A stretch of DNA of 64,000 nt from Anaerolineae bacterium (lineage in GTDB: Bacteria > Chloroflexota > Anaerolineae > 4572-78 > J111). Where the stretch lies: positions 136,413 through 200,412 of the forward strand of contig JAHDWA010000015.1 of assembly GCA_023382535.1 (NCBI GenBank), written 5' to 3'. This document shows positions 41,258 through 50,311 of this stretch, in pieces. The translations under genes were made by a program, and so were the position numbers. The notes below the pieces were generated by a model. It did not search any database, had not been told where the DNA came from, and saw only the letters and a program-made list of their open reading frames with translations. The stretch's first letter is position 1. Each line of letters starts with the position of its first letter.

Positions 41258-41698
41258 ATGCAAATCCCCGGACACCTGGCCGTGGCAGTAGCGCAGTCGA
41301 ATCTGCCCTTCTTTCGCCCAAAATCCAGGCGGCTGCTGCTCCTGGTGCTGTTGGCCAGCCTCTTTCCCGACATCGTGGATAAAACCATCGGTTATGTCTT
41401 CCATGCCATGCCCAACGGGCGGCACTTTGCCCATAATATTTTTAGTCTGATCGGTTTGTCCGTATTGGTGGGACTCGTTTGGGGTGACGCAGCCGGTCGG
41501 GCCTGGTTCAGCGGCTACCTCGGCCACCTCCTGGCCGACACCCGCCGCCGTGTCCCCTGGTTTTTTCCCCTCAAAAAGTATCCTTTCAAAAAGGGCCGCC
41601 TCAAGTTTGATCCGGCCCAACTGCTGGGGGAGACGGTGATTTTACTCCTGGTTCTCATCCTCAGCCGGAAAAGTGACTTCTTTCACAAAAGAGATTGA
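41258..41698 (+). CDS. Small membrane protein of the YdjM/DUF457 type
   Basis: 146 residues. GHLAVAVA near the start, FPDIVDK and a later YLGHLLADTRRRVPW keep the spaced His/Asp residues of the membrane-bound hydrolase-like YdjM (DUF457) family. Two or three helices are seen. It follows the aminotransferase after three bases and probably shares its transcript. The function is not established. Confidence 0.7.
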   Translation: MQIPGHLAVAVAQSNLPFFRPKSRRLLLLVLLASLFPDIVDKTIGYVFHAMPNGRHFAHNIFSLIGLSVLVGLVWGDAAGRAWFSGYLGHLLADTRRRVPWFFPLKKYPFKKGRLKFDPAQLLGETVILLLVLILSRKSDFFHKRD

Positions 41699-41723
41699 AC
41701 TTCGCCCCATTTGATGATATACT
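41695..41723 (+). promoter_or_regulatory. Promoter of the giant surface protein
   Basis: TTGAAC (41695-41700), a 17-base spacer, then TATACT (41718-41723). It overlaps the stop codon of the preceding gene and lies about 100 bases upstream of the chosen ATG. Confidence 0.6.
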
Positions 41724-41824
41724 GCTTGCAAAGCAAGACGCCCGCTCCGTTCCAGGCCCCCTCAAGCCTCGGCGCCTGCATCTGCCTGAATCCACGCCTA
41801 TTGTTATGCCACCAGGAGGGCATC

Positions 41825-44800
41825 ATGTCGAACCACTTTTGGCTAAAATCACCCGTCCCGCGACGCCAATCAACCTCTGACCCCCGGCAAAACGACAGCG
41901 GAGCGCAAAATCCCCCGATTTTGCCCGGCGTCAGGAGACGCCGGACTCCTCATTTGAAAAAGCCCTCCCTAAATCCCTCTCAAAGGGAGGGACTTAAGCT
42001 GTTTCTTATCTCCATGCTCGTCGGCCTGATGAGCCTGGCGGGCTTGATTTATCGCGCCGGCATGGTCCCGGCCCAGGCGGCGGGACAGCTTCTCGAACCG
42101 GGCCGGCCGGCCCCGACTGCTCCCTTCAATGCAATCCAGGCTCAGGCCCAGATCACCGCCCAGGAGACAATCACCCCTTTGGATGTCGTGGTCGTCTTCG
42201 ACGTTTCCGCCTCGATGGAAGACCAGACGATTTGCCACGACTGCTGGGTGCGCACGAGTTACAGCCCCGACTGGCCCAACAACGGTTACTTCAATCCTTT
42301 ACCCTATTGGGAGAAATGGAAATATGAGGCGAGCGGCGGCCCTGCTGCGACGGGCAACCAATCCATCCCCCTCTCCGCGCTGTGTACGGTTTATCCGCCG
42401 CAACCTTTTATCACTAACACCTTTCAATACCTGACGCTGGAGGCCGAACTGTATTCCGCCATAACGGGTGACTGGGGACTGGATGCGCGCGTGCCGGGCA
42501 ACGGCTTTTGGAGCATCCAGCGCGGCTCGAAGGGCAACATTGGCATGCCCGGCGAACCGAATGAGCTAAAAAACGCCGCCGGCCAACCCACTTATCAATC
42601 CTCCAACGTCTGCCGCCCGAACGTGGCGGGCGGCCAGATTGACTGCACCGTCGGCAACGGCATCGGGCTTAATGGCGATAATGTCTGCGATTCCGCTGAC
42701 GGTGGAGTGGCGATTGATTGCAGCGCCTTTATCGCCGCCCGGCCCATGGCCAACTACGGCCAAATGCCGGGTGCCATTCCTAGCCTGATTGGCGCGGCTT
42801 ACAACGGCAACTGTTTCATCAACAGCGGCGGGACCGGCAGCACCGGCGGCGACTGCTGGTCAAACAATCCCTTCAACACCCTCCCCGGCCTGGAAAAAGG
42901 CCCCAGCACTGTGCCTTACGTCGAGTACGATTTTACCCCGACCTGGACCCAGACCACCTCGATCTGGCTGCGGGTCATCGGCGGCGGCGACGAAGCCTAT
43001 ACCTGGGCCGGCCCCAGCCCGGACCAGATCCAGCCCGATTTGAACGGCGGCGGCGTCGCCAATAATATCACCCCCTGGCGCAAGGTCATCTACTGGCAGG
43101 TGGGGACCGGGACGATCTTCCAGCGCAAGGATAATCTCAACGATGATTATTCCAATTCGCCGACCGAAAATTATACTTCCAACAACAGTTCTCACGTGCA
43201 GAAGTACGATACCTGGAATGCCAACCGGGCCATACCCGGCTACTGGCGCTGGATTAAACTGGGTTCGACGACTACCACTTCGGGTACTCAATCCATCTTG
43301 AGACTGTACGCGGGCAGCGCCGGTTACATGGTGGATAAGATCGTCTTCACCAACGACCCGAACGGAAATACCCCCCAGGGTGGAGCCAAGATAACAAATG
43401 CCACTGACATCCCGGCAGCTCTCCGCCGGACCGTGAGTGGCACGATCCAAACTACGGGTTTCGACTCGACGAACAAAACCACGGTTGATAATGCCTGGCG
43501 CGACTCGCTCGGTCCGCCAGCCAGCTTTGGTTCGGCTACCCGCGAGGCGTGTAACAAGTGCAATCCGGCATACGGCTACACAGTCTCTGCAATGGATTGC
43601 ACCTGCAGGAAAAATGGCGGCGAGACCGGCTATGGAACCGGCATGGGCTGTACCTATGTGCCCAACATCACTCCCACCAACCAACTGCAAGAACAAGTGC
43701 AGACCGGCCTGTACTCCGGCAACCAGCCGATGCGCAGCGCCCAGGAGTCGGTCAAACACTTGGCCGGCCAGCTTAATCCTATGTATGACCAACTGGGCTT
43801 TGTCGCCTTTAGCAATAACACGGCCAATACCAATGACCGCCGGGCCAAGCTGCAATGTTTGGTCTGGGCGCTCACCCAATTGGGCAATCCGGCCCGCTGC
43901 TACGACCCCGGCCTGGGCACGCCTCTGGGATATACTAACGTATTGAGCGCGGTGGAGAAACAGTGGCCTGACAGCAGCACCAATACTTCTCTCGGCCTGC
44001 GCGAAGGCCTGGAGGAGTTGGGCATTATGACGCCGGGCAACCCGACCCCCGTCAACAGTGGGAACTGCACCGCTACCGCTAATGACGGCAACACCTGCGA
44101 CCGACGTGGTCCAGCTCGGCGGATGATTATTCTCATGACCGACGGTTCACCCAATCAGAACACAAATGGCACTTCAGTCCCTTCTGCCGATCGAAGCCCG
44201 TGCGCTCCTGGCAGCGGTCGCCCCGATGTGTGGGATGGCATTCTGGGGACTGAAGACCCTGATTTTGAATGCGCAGCATATTATGCTTATCTAGCCGCGC
44301 AGAACAATATCCTAGTCTACACTGTTGGCATCGGAGCAGGTGTTAATCATGATCTGCTTAACACTGTGGCGACTGGCATTGATCCGCGCGGCGCTCAGCC
44401 CGACGTAAAAATGTTCGATGCCCAGTGCGGGCAATACTTCGCCGCAGCCAAGCCCAGTGATTTGAACCTCATAGTTGAGCAGGTTTTAGCTCACGCTCGC
44501 ACCTGCCAACTTCCTCCACCAAATTTAACCCTGACCAAAATGGATACGCCTGATCCGGTTTTAGCCAGCCAGCGAGTGACTTATACCATTGCTGTTACCA
44601 ATCATGGCCCTTTTGCTGCCCCGGGAATAGTTGTTACCGATTTCCTGGATAGTAATGTCACGCTGCTTTTTGGCTATCCATCTATATCGTATAAGGCCGG
44701 TGTCATTACTGGGAGCGCAGAGTTTATTCCCGAGGGACAAGCCTTGTACTGGACGGTGGTGGTCAGTGCCGGGAATGTCCCTAGTGGCACTGTACTGAGT

Positions 44801-46765
44801 AACATAGCATCGGTGAGCACCAGCCGGGGTGTCAGTCACACGGTTATCGCCACTACGACCGTAGTTACGGCTTTGCCCCCTCCTCTCCCAACGCCATTAC
44901 TGACCTTGCTAAAAAGTGACTCCCCAGAACACGTAGCGCCCGGTGAAATCCTTACTTATACTTTAACCCTAGCTAACAATGGCTCTGCCGCTGCCACAGG
45001 CGTGGTCATAACAGATGCCCTCAGTAGCAATATGAATTTCATTTCAGCCAGCAATAATGCTATATCCGACTCCGATGTCGTTACCTGGAATGTCGGCCTG
45101 CTTCCATTGGGACAGGCCCTTACGCGCACCCTGGTAGTTACAGTGAGCAATCTGAGCAGCGGCGCAATTCTGACAAACACAGCCTGGGTCACTTCGAATG
45201 AGGATGTGAATCACAGCAGCATAGCTACAACAACAATTTTGAATTCTGAACAAGTCTGGGCATTTAACTACATCCTTTCGCCGGGTGGGGATTTGTTTGT
45301 TCATTTAGAGAATCACTATAACCCGGCCGGACCTTATGATATTTATTTAAGCGATGGCGTTACTGTCTATAGAATCTGCGATAGTGTCAACACTTCACCC
45401 GGAACTCACGTTGGTGAATTTACCTGCCCTCTCCCAGGTACAATTCTACCCGGCCTTTATGACTTGTACTCCACCCTTACCGGGAATACAAACCCGTTGG
45501 CGTTCGCCCCGCAAAAAGTAGAAGTGATTATTGATCCCGTAGTTCCAAGCAGTGTGACCATCAGCGGCCCAACCACAGGGGGTCTCAATACTGTTTATAC
45601 TTTCACTGCCACAACTAGCCCGGCCACGGCAACTTTGCCCCTGACCTATCACTGGCAGGCCAGCGGCCAGTCCCCGGTAACCCACACCGGCGGTTTGAGC
45701 GATACGGCGAGCTTTGCCTGGAACGTCACTGGCCCACAGGTGATTACTGTTACGGCCACGAATGGCGGCGGTACAGCGATGGATACCCATACCACCACAA
45801 TTCTCCCAGCGGTCTGCGCCAACCCTCTCGCCGAAACCAGCTTTGAAAGTGTTCCGCTAACGAAGTGGTTTGGGGCAGGCAGCAACGGCGTTTTCCAAAC
45901 CGTCAGCAGCCACACCGGCAATAGTGCCCTTCTGGCCGATACTAGCCGGCCGGGTCCCAACAATCCCTTCTTTTATCAGCGCTTTACCGTGCCCACCGGG
46001 CTGGATTCCGGGACGACGACGGTTAAATTGGGGTTGTTCAAGAATGTTGAGCAGGAAATGGATGGCCCTAACCCGAATGACCAATTCAGCGTCGTGCTGG
46101 CGACTACCCCCGGCCTGAGTTCAGCCTTAACCATCCCGACTGTGGTGGCCAGCGGCGACCAGGGCACAATTGGCTATAATCCGGCTAACTGGCAGGAGCT
46201 GAATGTCCTCTTGTCGCCGGCCAGCGGCATCAACCTGGCGGATTACGCCGGGCAGGATTTGTACCTGTATTTCTACAACAACAGCAATCAAACGGTGGGC
46301 TGCCCGCCCTCGAACTGCCAGAACACCAGTTTTTACTTTGACGACATCAGTCTGACCTTTTGTGTGCCGGTTGTACCCGTCCAAACCACTGCACCCAATC
46401 AGGTGCAGCCCGGCGGGGCGTTCACCTATACCATTACCGTCGCCAATACCGGCGCTGCCGCTGCCACCGGCGTGGTAGTCAGCGATATTTTGGATAACAG
46501 GGTCAGCTTTGTGGCCGCCAGCGATAACGGCCAGCATCAAAACGGTATCGTCACCTGGAACGTGGGCGGGCTGCCCGCCGGTCAAGCCATCACCCGGACT
46601 CTGGCGGTGACGGTTGGCAATGTCGTCAGTGGGACTATCCTCAGCAACACCGTCCGGGTTACTTCCACGGAAGGCATCAGTTCCAGCCGGATCATTACCA
46701 CGACGGTTTTCAATCCGGCAACCCCACCTGGGTCTACTTATTTGCCGGTGATTCTGAAACAATAA
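41825..46765 (+). CDS. Giant surface protein: vWA, PKD-like and DUF11 domains
   Basis: 1646 residues. ATG 41825 has an AGGAGG site and is preferred to the open frame from 41711. A membrane-spanning signal segment (LKLFLISMLVGLMSLAGLIYRAG) lies near residue 60. The vWA domain begins with the metal-site motif DVSAS (126-130), but its later parts (SAQESVKHLAGQL, RRMIILMTDGSPN with Asp about 773) come more than 500 residues later, so a very large, Cys-containing insert splits it. Two DUF11 repeats (from about 900 and 1020), a PKD-like domain (about 1240), a lectin-like segment and a last DUF11 repeat follow. The C-terminus is YLPVILKQ. It is probably a cell-surface adhesion or matrix protein. Confidence 0.8.
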   Translation: MSNHFWLKSPVPRRQSTSDPRQNDSGAQNPPILPGVRRRRTPHLKKPSLNPSQREGLKLFLISMLVGLMSLAGLIYRAGMVPAQAAGQLLEPGRPAPTAPFNAIQAQAQITAQETITPLDVVVVFDVSASMEDQTICHDCWVRTSYSPDWPNNGYFNPLPYWEKWKYEASGGPAATGNQSIPLSALCTVYPPQPFITNTFQYLTLEAELYSAITGDWGLDARVPGNGFWSIQRGSKGNIGMPGEPNELKNAAGQPTYQSSNVCRPNVAGGQIDCTVGNGIGLNGDNVCDSADGGVAIDCSAFIAARPMANYGQMPGAIPSLIGAAYNGNCFINSGGTGSTGGDCWSNNPFNTLPGLEKGPSTVPYVEYDFTPTWTQTTSIWLRVIGGGDEAYTWAGPSPDQIQPDLNGGGVANNITPWRKVIYWQVGTGTIFQRKDNLNDDYSNSPTENYTSNNSSHVQKYDTWNANRAIPGYWRWIKLGSTTTTSGTQSILRLYAGSAGYMVDKIVFTNDPNGNTPQGGAKITNATDIPAALRRTVSGTIQTTGFDSTNKTTVDNAWRDSLGPPASFGSATREACNKCNPAYGYTVSAMDCTCRKNGGETGYGTGMGCTYVPNITPTNQLQEQVQTGLYSGNQPMRSAQESVKHLAGQLNPMYDQLGFVAFSNNTANTNDRRAKLQCLVWALTQLGNPARCYDPGLGTPLGYTNVLSAVEKQWPDSSTNTSLGLREGLEELGIMTPGNPTPVNSGNCTATANDGNTCDRRGPARRMIILMTDGSPNQNTNGTSVPSADRSPCAPGSGRPDVWDGILGTEDPDFECAAYYAYLAAQNNILVYTVGIGAGVNHDLLNTVATGIDPRGAQPDVKMFDAQCGQYFAAAKPSDLNLIVEQVLAHARTCQLPPPNLTLTKMDTPDPVLASQRVTYTIAVTNHGPFAAPGIVVTDFLDSNVTLLFGYPSISYKAGVITGSAEFIPEGQALYWTVVVSAGNVPSGTVLSNIASVSTSRGVSHTVIATTTVVTALPPPLPTPLLTLLKSDSPEHVAPGEILTYTLTLANNGSAAATGVVITDALSSNMNFISASNNAISDSDVVTWNVGLLPLGQALTRTLVVTVSNLSSGAILTNTAWVTSNEDVNHSSIATTTILNSEQVWAFNYILSPGGDLFVHLENHYNPAGPYDIYLSDGVTVYRICDSVNTSPGTHVGEFTCPLPGTILPGLYDLYSTLTGNTNPLAFAPQKVEVIIDPVVPSSVTISGPTTGGLNTVYTFTATTSPATATLPLTYHWQASGQSPVTHTGGLSDTASFAWNVTGPQVITVTATNGGGTAMDTHTTTILPAVCANPLAETSFESVPLTKWFGAGSNGVFQTVSSHTGNSALLADTSRPGPNNPFFYQRFTVPTGLDSGTTTVKLGLFKNVEQEMDGPNPNDQFSVVLATTPGLSSALTIPTVVASGDQGTIGYNPANWQELNVLLSPASGINLADYAGQDLYLYFYNNSNQTVGCPPSNCQNTSFYFDDISLTFCVPVVPVQTTAPNQVQPGGAFTYTITVANTGAAAATGVVVSDILDNRVSFVAASDNGQHQNGIVTWNVGGLPAGQAITRTLAVTVGNVVSGTILSNTVRVTSTEGISSSRIITTTVFNPATPPGSTYLPVILKQ
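41956..42001. repeat. Repeat-derived stretch translated in the surface protein
   Basis: AAAAGCCCTCCCTAAATCCC and TCAAAGGGAGGGACTTAAG form an imperfect inverted repeat of the CCCTCCC style, here read in frame as KKPSLNPSQREGLKL just before the signal helix. Confidence 0.5.
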
Positions 46766-46768
46766 TAA

Positions 46769-46918
46769 CCTGAGTTCGGAATTAGCCCGAAAATCATCCT
46801 TCGATACGCGCTTTCGCGCTACTCAGGATGATTTTCGGCTCATAATTGCATCCTGAGTAGTCGTGAGCGAAGCGAGGGCGTATCGAAGGATGCAATTTAC
46901 AGATACTCCGAACTCAGG
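46769..46918. repeat. Nested cruciform repeat after the surface-protein gene
   Basis: Outer arms CCTGAGTTCGGA (46769-46780) and TCCGAACTCAGG (46907-46918) enclose two hairpins. One is CCGAAAATCATCCT/AGGATGATTTTCGG (46787-46838), the other TTGCATCCT/AGGATGCAA (46846-46895). The whole can fold as a three-way junction. The two inner hairpins share TTCGATACGC and ACTCAGGATG elements in opposite orientation, so one may be an inverted copy of the other. No gene is seen in the 322-base gap; the remainder holds the hemE promoter and a short repeat. Confidence 0.75.
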
Positions 46919-46970
46919 TTAGTAATATATTTCAGCAGGTCGTTGGCAGCATTGCCGGCGGCCCTTTGTA

Positions 46971-46998
46971 TTGCCCCCCCGCAAAATCTGGTTATAAT
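46971..46998 (+). promoter_or_regulatory. Predicted promoter of the heme genes
   Basis: TTGCCC (46971-46976), a 16-base spacer, then TATAAT (46993-46998), 90 bases upstream of hemE. Confidence 0.5.
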
Positions 46999-47009
46999 AC
47001 CCCGGTCAG

Positions 47010-47056
47010 GTGATGCGTAATACGTGATACGTGATTTTCACACGCATCACATATCA
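47010..47056. repeat. STRR-like inverted tract in the hemE leader
   Basis: GGTGATGCGTAATACGTGATACGTGA and CACACGCATCACATATCACC are inverted near-copies built from GTGATAC-like units. They lie between the promoter and the hemE ribosome binding site and could fold in the mRNA. Confidence 0.6.
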
Positions 47057-47087
47057 CCGCCGATCAATTATCCCAAGAAGGAAATTC

Positions 47088-48128
47088 ATGTCTCAAACCG
47101 ACCGTTTTCTCCGCGCCTGCCGCCGCGAAGCGGTGGACGCTACGCCCATCTGGCTCATGCGCCAGGCGGGCCGCTACATGGCCGAGTACCGCGCCCTGCG
47201 CGAGCGCTACTCGATTTTGGAACTGATTCAAGACCCGGCCCTGGCCGCCGAAGTCACCTTGCAGCCGATCAAAGCCTTTAATCTCGACGCCGCCATCATT
47301 TTTGCCGACATCCTGCCGCCGCTGCAAGGCATGGGCCTGAACCTGGAATTTGTCAAGGGCGACGGCCCGGTCATCGGCAATCCTTTACGCACCGCCGCCG
47401 ATGTCGAGTCGCTGCTGGTCCGCCCGCCGGAAGAAACGCTGGCTTTCACCCTGCAAGCCATCCGGCTGGTCCGGGCTGAACTGGACGGAAAAGTCCCGCT
47501 GATCGGCTTTTCCGGCGCGCCTTTCACCCTGGCCAGCTACGCGATTGAAGGCGGCTCCTCGCGCAACTATATCCATGCTAAAAGCATGATGTATCGCCAG
47601 CCCCAGGTCTGGCACAACTTGATGAGCAAGCTGGCCGAGGTCGTCGGCGCGTACCTGCGGGCGCAGGCCGCCGCCGGGGCGCAGGCGCTGCAACTGTTCG
47701 ATAGCTGGGTTGGCGCGCTCAGCCCGGCCGATTACGAACGCTACGTGCTGCCCTACTCCCGGCGGGCCATCGAAATCGCTAAAAGCGACGACGCTGTGCC
47801 GCTGATCCACTTTGGCACCGGCACGGCGGGCATGCTGCCCCTGCTCAAAGAGGCCGGGGGCGATGTCATCGGCGTGGATTGGCGGATTGACCTGGGGACC
47901 GCCTGGCAGCAGGTAGGGGACGGCGTGGCTGTGCAGGGCAATCTCGACCCGGTGGTCCTGTTTGCCCCTATCCCGGAAATCAAAAAGCAGGCGGCCCGGA
48001 TTCTGGACAGCGTCCAAGGCAGGCCGGGTCACATCTTTAACCTGGGCCACGGCATTTTGCAGCACACGCCGGTGGAGCACGTGGCGGCGTTGGTAGATTT
48101 TGCGCATGAATATACGTTGAAAGGATGA
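47088..48128 (+). CDS. hemE: Uroporphyrinogen decarboxylase
   Basis: 346 residues. It removes four carboxyl groups from uroporphyrinogen III to give coproporphyrinogen III. Active-site residues Arg25, Arg29 and Asp74 lie in PIWLMRQAGRYM and IIFADIL. GFSGAPFTLASYAIEGG and FNLGHGI near the C-terminus are conserved. The open frame extends to 47031 through the repeat tract, but ATG 47088 has an AAGGAA site and the usual N-terminus. The ferrochelatase gene follows after 55 bases. Confidence 0.96.
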   Translation: MSQTDRFLRACRREAVDATPIWLMRQAGRYMAEYRALRERYSILELIQDPALAAEVTLQPIKAFNLDAAIIFADILPPLQGMGLNLEFVKGDGPVIGNPLRTAADVESLLVRPPEETLAFTLQAIRLVRAELDGKVPLIGFSGAPFTLASYAIEGGSSRNYIHAKSMMYRQPQVWHNLMSKLAEVVGAYLRAQAAAGAQALQLFDSWVGALSPADYERYVLPYSRRAIEIAKSDDAVPLIHFGTGTAGMLPLLKEAGGDVIGVDWRIDLGTAWQQVGDGVAVQGNLDPVVLFAPIPEIKKQAARILDSVQGRPGHIFNLGHGILQHTPVEHVAALVDFAHEYTLKG

Positions 48129-48183
48129 GGGATGAAGGCGGAAATTTTCATACTTCATCCTTCGTTATCAAAGGAGATTTGGA

Positions 48184-49095
48184 ATGACTAAGAAAGCCGT
48201 TCTCATCATGGCCTACGGCACGCCCAGTTCCGTAGACCGGATGCAATGTTATCTGTCCGATATTCGCGGCGGCCGGCCCATGTCTGAGGAGTTTGTGGCC
48301 GAGTTTCGCCACCGCTATGAATTGATCGGCGGCTCGCCGCTGACCGGGCTGACCTACGATCAAGCCAAGAAAACAAGCGATGTGTTGCGCGAGCGAGGCT
48401 ACGATTGGCCGGTCTACGTCGGCATGCGCCACTGGTCGCCCTGGATCAAGGATGCTGTCGGCCAGATGTACTTGCACGGCATCGAGGAAGCCGTCGGCAT
48501 CGTCATGGCCCCGCACTACTCCTCGATGAGCATTGGCCGCTACTGGACCAAAATTGAGGAAGCCCAGCAGATGCACGGCACGGCCATCAAGTTCAGCTTT
48601 GTTAATTCGTGGTACCGCCAGCCGAACTTTCTCCAGGCGGTTGAAAACCATATCCGGGCCGGGTATGAAAAATTTGCGCCGGAGGTGCGGGATAAAGTCA
48701 AGCTGGTCTTCAGCGCCCACAGCCTGCCCGCCCGGCTGCTCAAAATGGGCGACCCCTATGACGACGAATTAAAGACCAACGCCCAGATCATCGCCGAGCG
48801 GCTGGGCAGCGTGGATTGGATGTTCTCTTACCAGAGCGCCGCCCACACCGGCGAACCCTGGCTCGGCCCGCAAATCGAAGATGTAGTGGCCGACCTGGCC
48901 GGGGAAGGCTACAAACACGTACTGGTCGCGCCCATCGGCTTTGTCTGCGACCATGTCGAGATCCTGTACGATATTGACATCGAGGCCCGCCAGATTGCCC
49001 AGAAACACGGCATGCAGTTGGAGCGGATCGAATCAATGAACAGCGACCCGCTCTTTATCGAAGCCATTGCCGATGCGGTAGTTGCGGCAGTCTGA
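48184..49095 (+). CDS. hemH: Ferrochelatase
   Basis: 303 residues, the short soluble type found in Gram-positive and related bacteria. It inserts iron into a porphyrin. The metal-site residues are His179 in FSAHSLPARL and Glu259 in DHVEILYDID. An AAAGGAG site lies ahead of the ATG. Short enzymes of this kind can act on coproporphyrin III or protoporphyrin IX, and the sequence by eye does not decide. A FAD-dependent porphyrinogen oxidase lies 1.7 kb downstream. Confidence 0.95.
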   Translation: MTKKAVLIMAYGTPSSVDRMQCYLSDIRGGRPMSEEFVAEFRHRYELIGGSPLTGLTYDQAKKTSDVLRERGYDWPVYVGMRHWSPWIKDAVGQMYLHGIEEAVGIVMAPHYSSMSIGRYWTKIEEAQQMHGTAIKFSFVNSWYRQPNFLQAVENHIRAGYEKFAPEVRDKVKLVFSAHSLPARLLKMGDPYDDELKTNAQIIAERLGSVDWMFSYQSAAHTGEPWLGPQIEDVVADLAGEGYKHVLVAPIGFVCDHVEILYDIDIEARQIAQKHGMQLERIESMNSDPLFIEAIADAVVAAV

Positions 49096-49126
49096 ATTTA
49101 TCAAAATGAGTGTTCTCGAATCTATG

Positions 49127-49205
49127 ATGAAAAGGTAGCAGGTAGCAAGTTGCAGGATCGCACAGCCTATCTGACTGCTGACCTCTGACTACTGGTTACT
49201 GATTA
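49127..49205. repeat. STRR-like tract ahead of the DUF3291 gene
   Basis: GTAGCAGGTAGCAAGTTGCAG units are followed by TGACTGCTGACCTCTGACTACTGGTTACTGATTAC, a run of near-heptamers of the TGACTAC type much like cyanobacterial STRR elements. Confidence 0.65.
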
Positions 49206-49225
49206 CTATTTTGAAGGAGGTTACC

Positions 49226-49732
49226 CTGTCGTCTCCAACATATCATCTGGCCCAGGTCAACATTGGCCGGATAGTTGCTCCGCTGGATGACCCGCTGCTG
49301 GCCGGGTTTGTGGCCCGGCTGGACGAGATCAATGCCCTGGCAGACCGCAGCCCCGGCTTTGTCTGGCGGCTCCAAACGGAAGAAGGCAACGCAACCGACC
49401 TGCGGCCTTACGACGACGACCGCATCCTGGTCAATATGTCGGTCTGGGAGTCGTTGGAACACCTGAAAGCGTATGTTTACAGGAGCGCGCACGTCGAGGT
49501 GATGCGCCAGCGAAGGCAGTGGTTTGAGAAGTTCGAGGGTATGTACATGGCCCTGTGGTGGGTCAAGGCCGGCCACCTCCCAACGGTACAGGAGGCCAGG
49601 CAGCGGCTGGAATATCTGGCCGAACACGGGGCAAGCGCTGATGCCTTCACCTTTAGCCAGCCGTTCCCCCCGCCCGATGCGTCGCCCGGCAATTTTACCG
49701 TGACAACTTTTGAGCCTTGTCCGGCAGCTTGA
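49226..49732 (+). CDS. DUF3291 protein, probably with a CTG start
   Basis: About 169 residues. YHLAQVNIGRIVAPLDDP, FVARLDEINALADRSPGFVWRLQ and the Asn/Trp-rich WESLEHLKAYVYRSAHVEVM are typical of DUF3291, which has a dimeric alpha/beta barrel fold like some heme-handling proteins. The open frame starts at TTG 49211, but the AAGGAGG site (49214-49220) lies inside that extension and stands five bases before a CTG (49226). No ATG or GTG fits, so initiation at CTG is proposed. The function is unknown; the location between ferrochelatase and porphyrinogen oxidase genes is suggestive only. Confidence 0.78.
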   Translation: MSSPTYHLAQVNIGRIVAPLDDPLLAGFVARLDEINALADRSPGFVWRLQTEEGNATDLRPYDDDRILVNMSVWESLEHLKAYVYRSAHVEVMRQRRQWFEKFEGMYMALWWVKAGHLPTVQEARQRLEYLAEHGASADAFTFSQPFPPPDASPGNFTVTTFEPCPAA

Positions 49733-49745
49733 AAGGGATTTTGAA

Positions 49746-50207
49746 GTGATCCCAACGGATGATTTAATTGAACGGCTGGCCCGCATCCCGGAGCGAATTT
49801 CACAGGCTGTCGTCGGCTGGTCCGCAGCAGGGCTGCGTACTCCGTTGGCCAAGGCCGAATGGTCAGCCTCGGCCATTTTTGCCCACCTGCGCGCCTCTGA
49901 TGATATTATCACCCCACGGGTGTACGCGCTGCTGGTCCGAGATGATCCACCCCTGGCTGCCTACGACGATCGGCGCTGGGCCGAAGTAGCCGGGTATGAA
50001 CAGGCTGATTTCCAGTCGTCGCTGGCCGTCTTCACCCTGCGCCGGGCTGAATTGGTCGCCCTGCTGCGTCACCTGGCCCCGGCTGACTGGCAGCGTACCG
50101 GCCTCCACGAGGCGCATGGGCCGATTTCCATCCTGCAAGTCGTCACCCATCTGGTTGAGCATGAAGAGGAACATTGCGCCCAGCTCGAAAAGTTAAAGGT
50201 GAATTGA
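49746..50207 (+). CDS. DinB-family protein
   Basis: About 153 residues, a four-helix DinB-type bundle with WSASAIFAHLRASDD and a C-terminal VVTHLVEHEEEHCAQL carrying likely metal-binding histidines. The frame extends to a TTG at 49710, overlapping the previous gene, but GTG 49746 has an AAAGGGA site seven bases ahead. It follows the DUF3291 gene after 13 bases and is probably co-transcribed. No substrate can be given. Confidence 0.8.
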   Translation: MIPTDDLIERLARIPERISQAVVGWSAAGLRTPLAKAEWSASAIFAHLRASDDIITPRVYALLVRDDPPLAAYDDRRWAEVAGYEQADFQSSLAVFTLRRAELVALLRHLAPADWQRTGLHEAHGPISILQVVTHLVEHEEEHCAQLEKLKVN

Positions 50208-50214
50208 GCCGGTT

Positions 50215-50243
50215 TTGCCAGCGGCGGTCCAATAGGGCATAAT
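50215..50243 (+). promoter_or_regulatory. Predicted promoter of the EamA-like gene
   Basis: TTGCCA (50215-50220), a 17-base spacer, then CATAAT (50238-50243). A small hairpin GGTAGG/CCTACC (50260-50276) follows in the leader. Confidence 0.5.
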
Positions 50244-50311
50244 ATCTGATTGTTAATATGGTAGGCTATTCCTACCGGATTTGTCTGTGAATAGGCAAGG
50301 GGAAAGAACAA

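Noticed and set aside
42860..43879. 339-codon minus-strand frame in the surface-protein gene
   Set aside because: It is antisense to the vWA insert and shows no domain, signal peptide or ribosome binding site.
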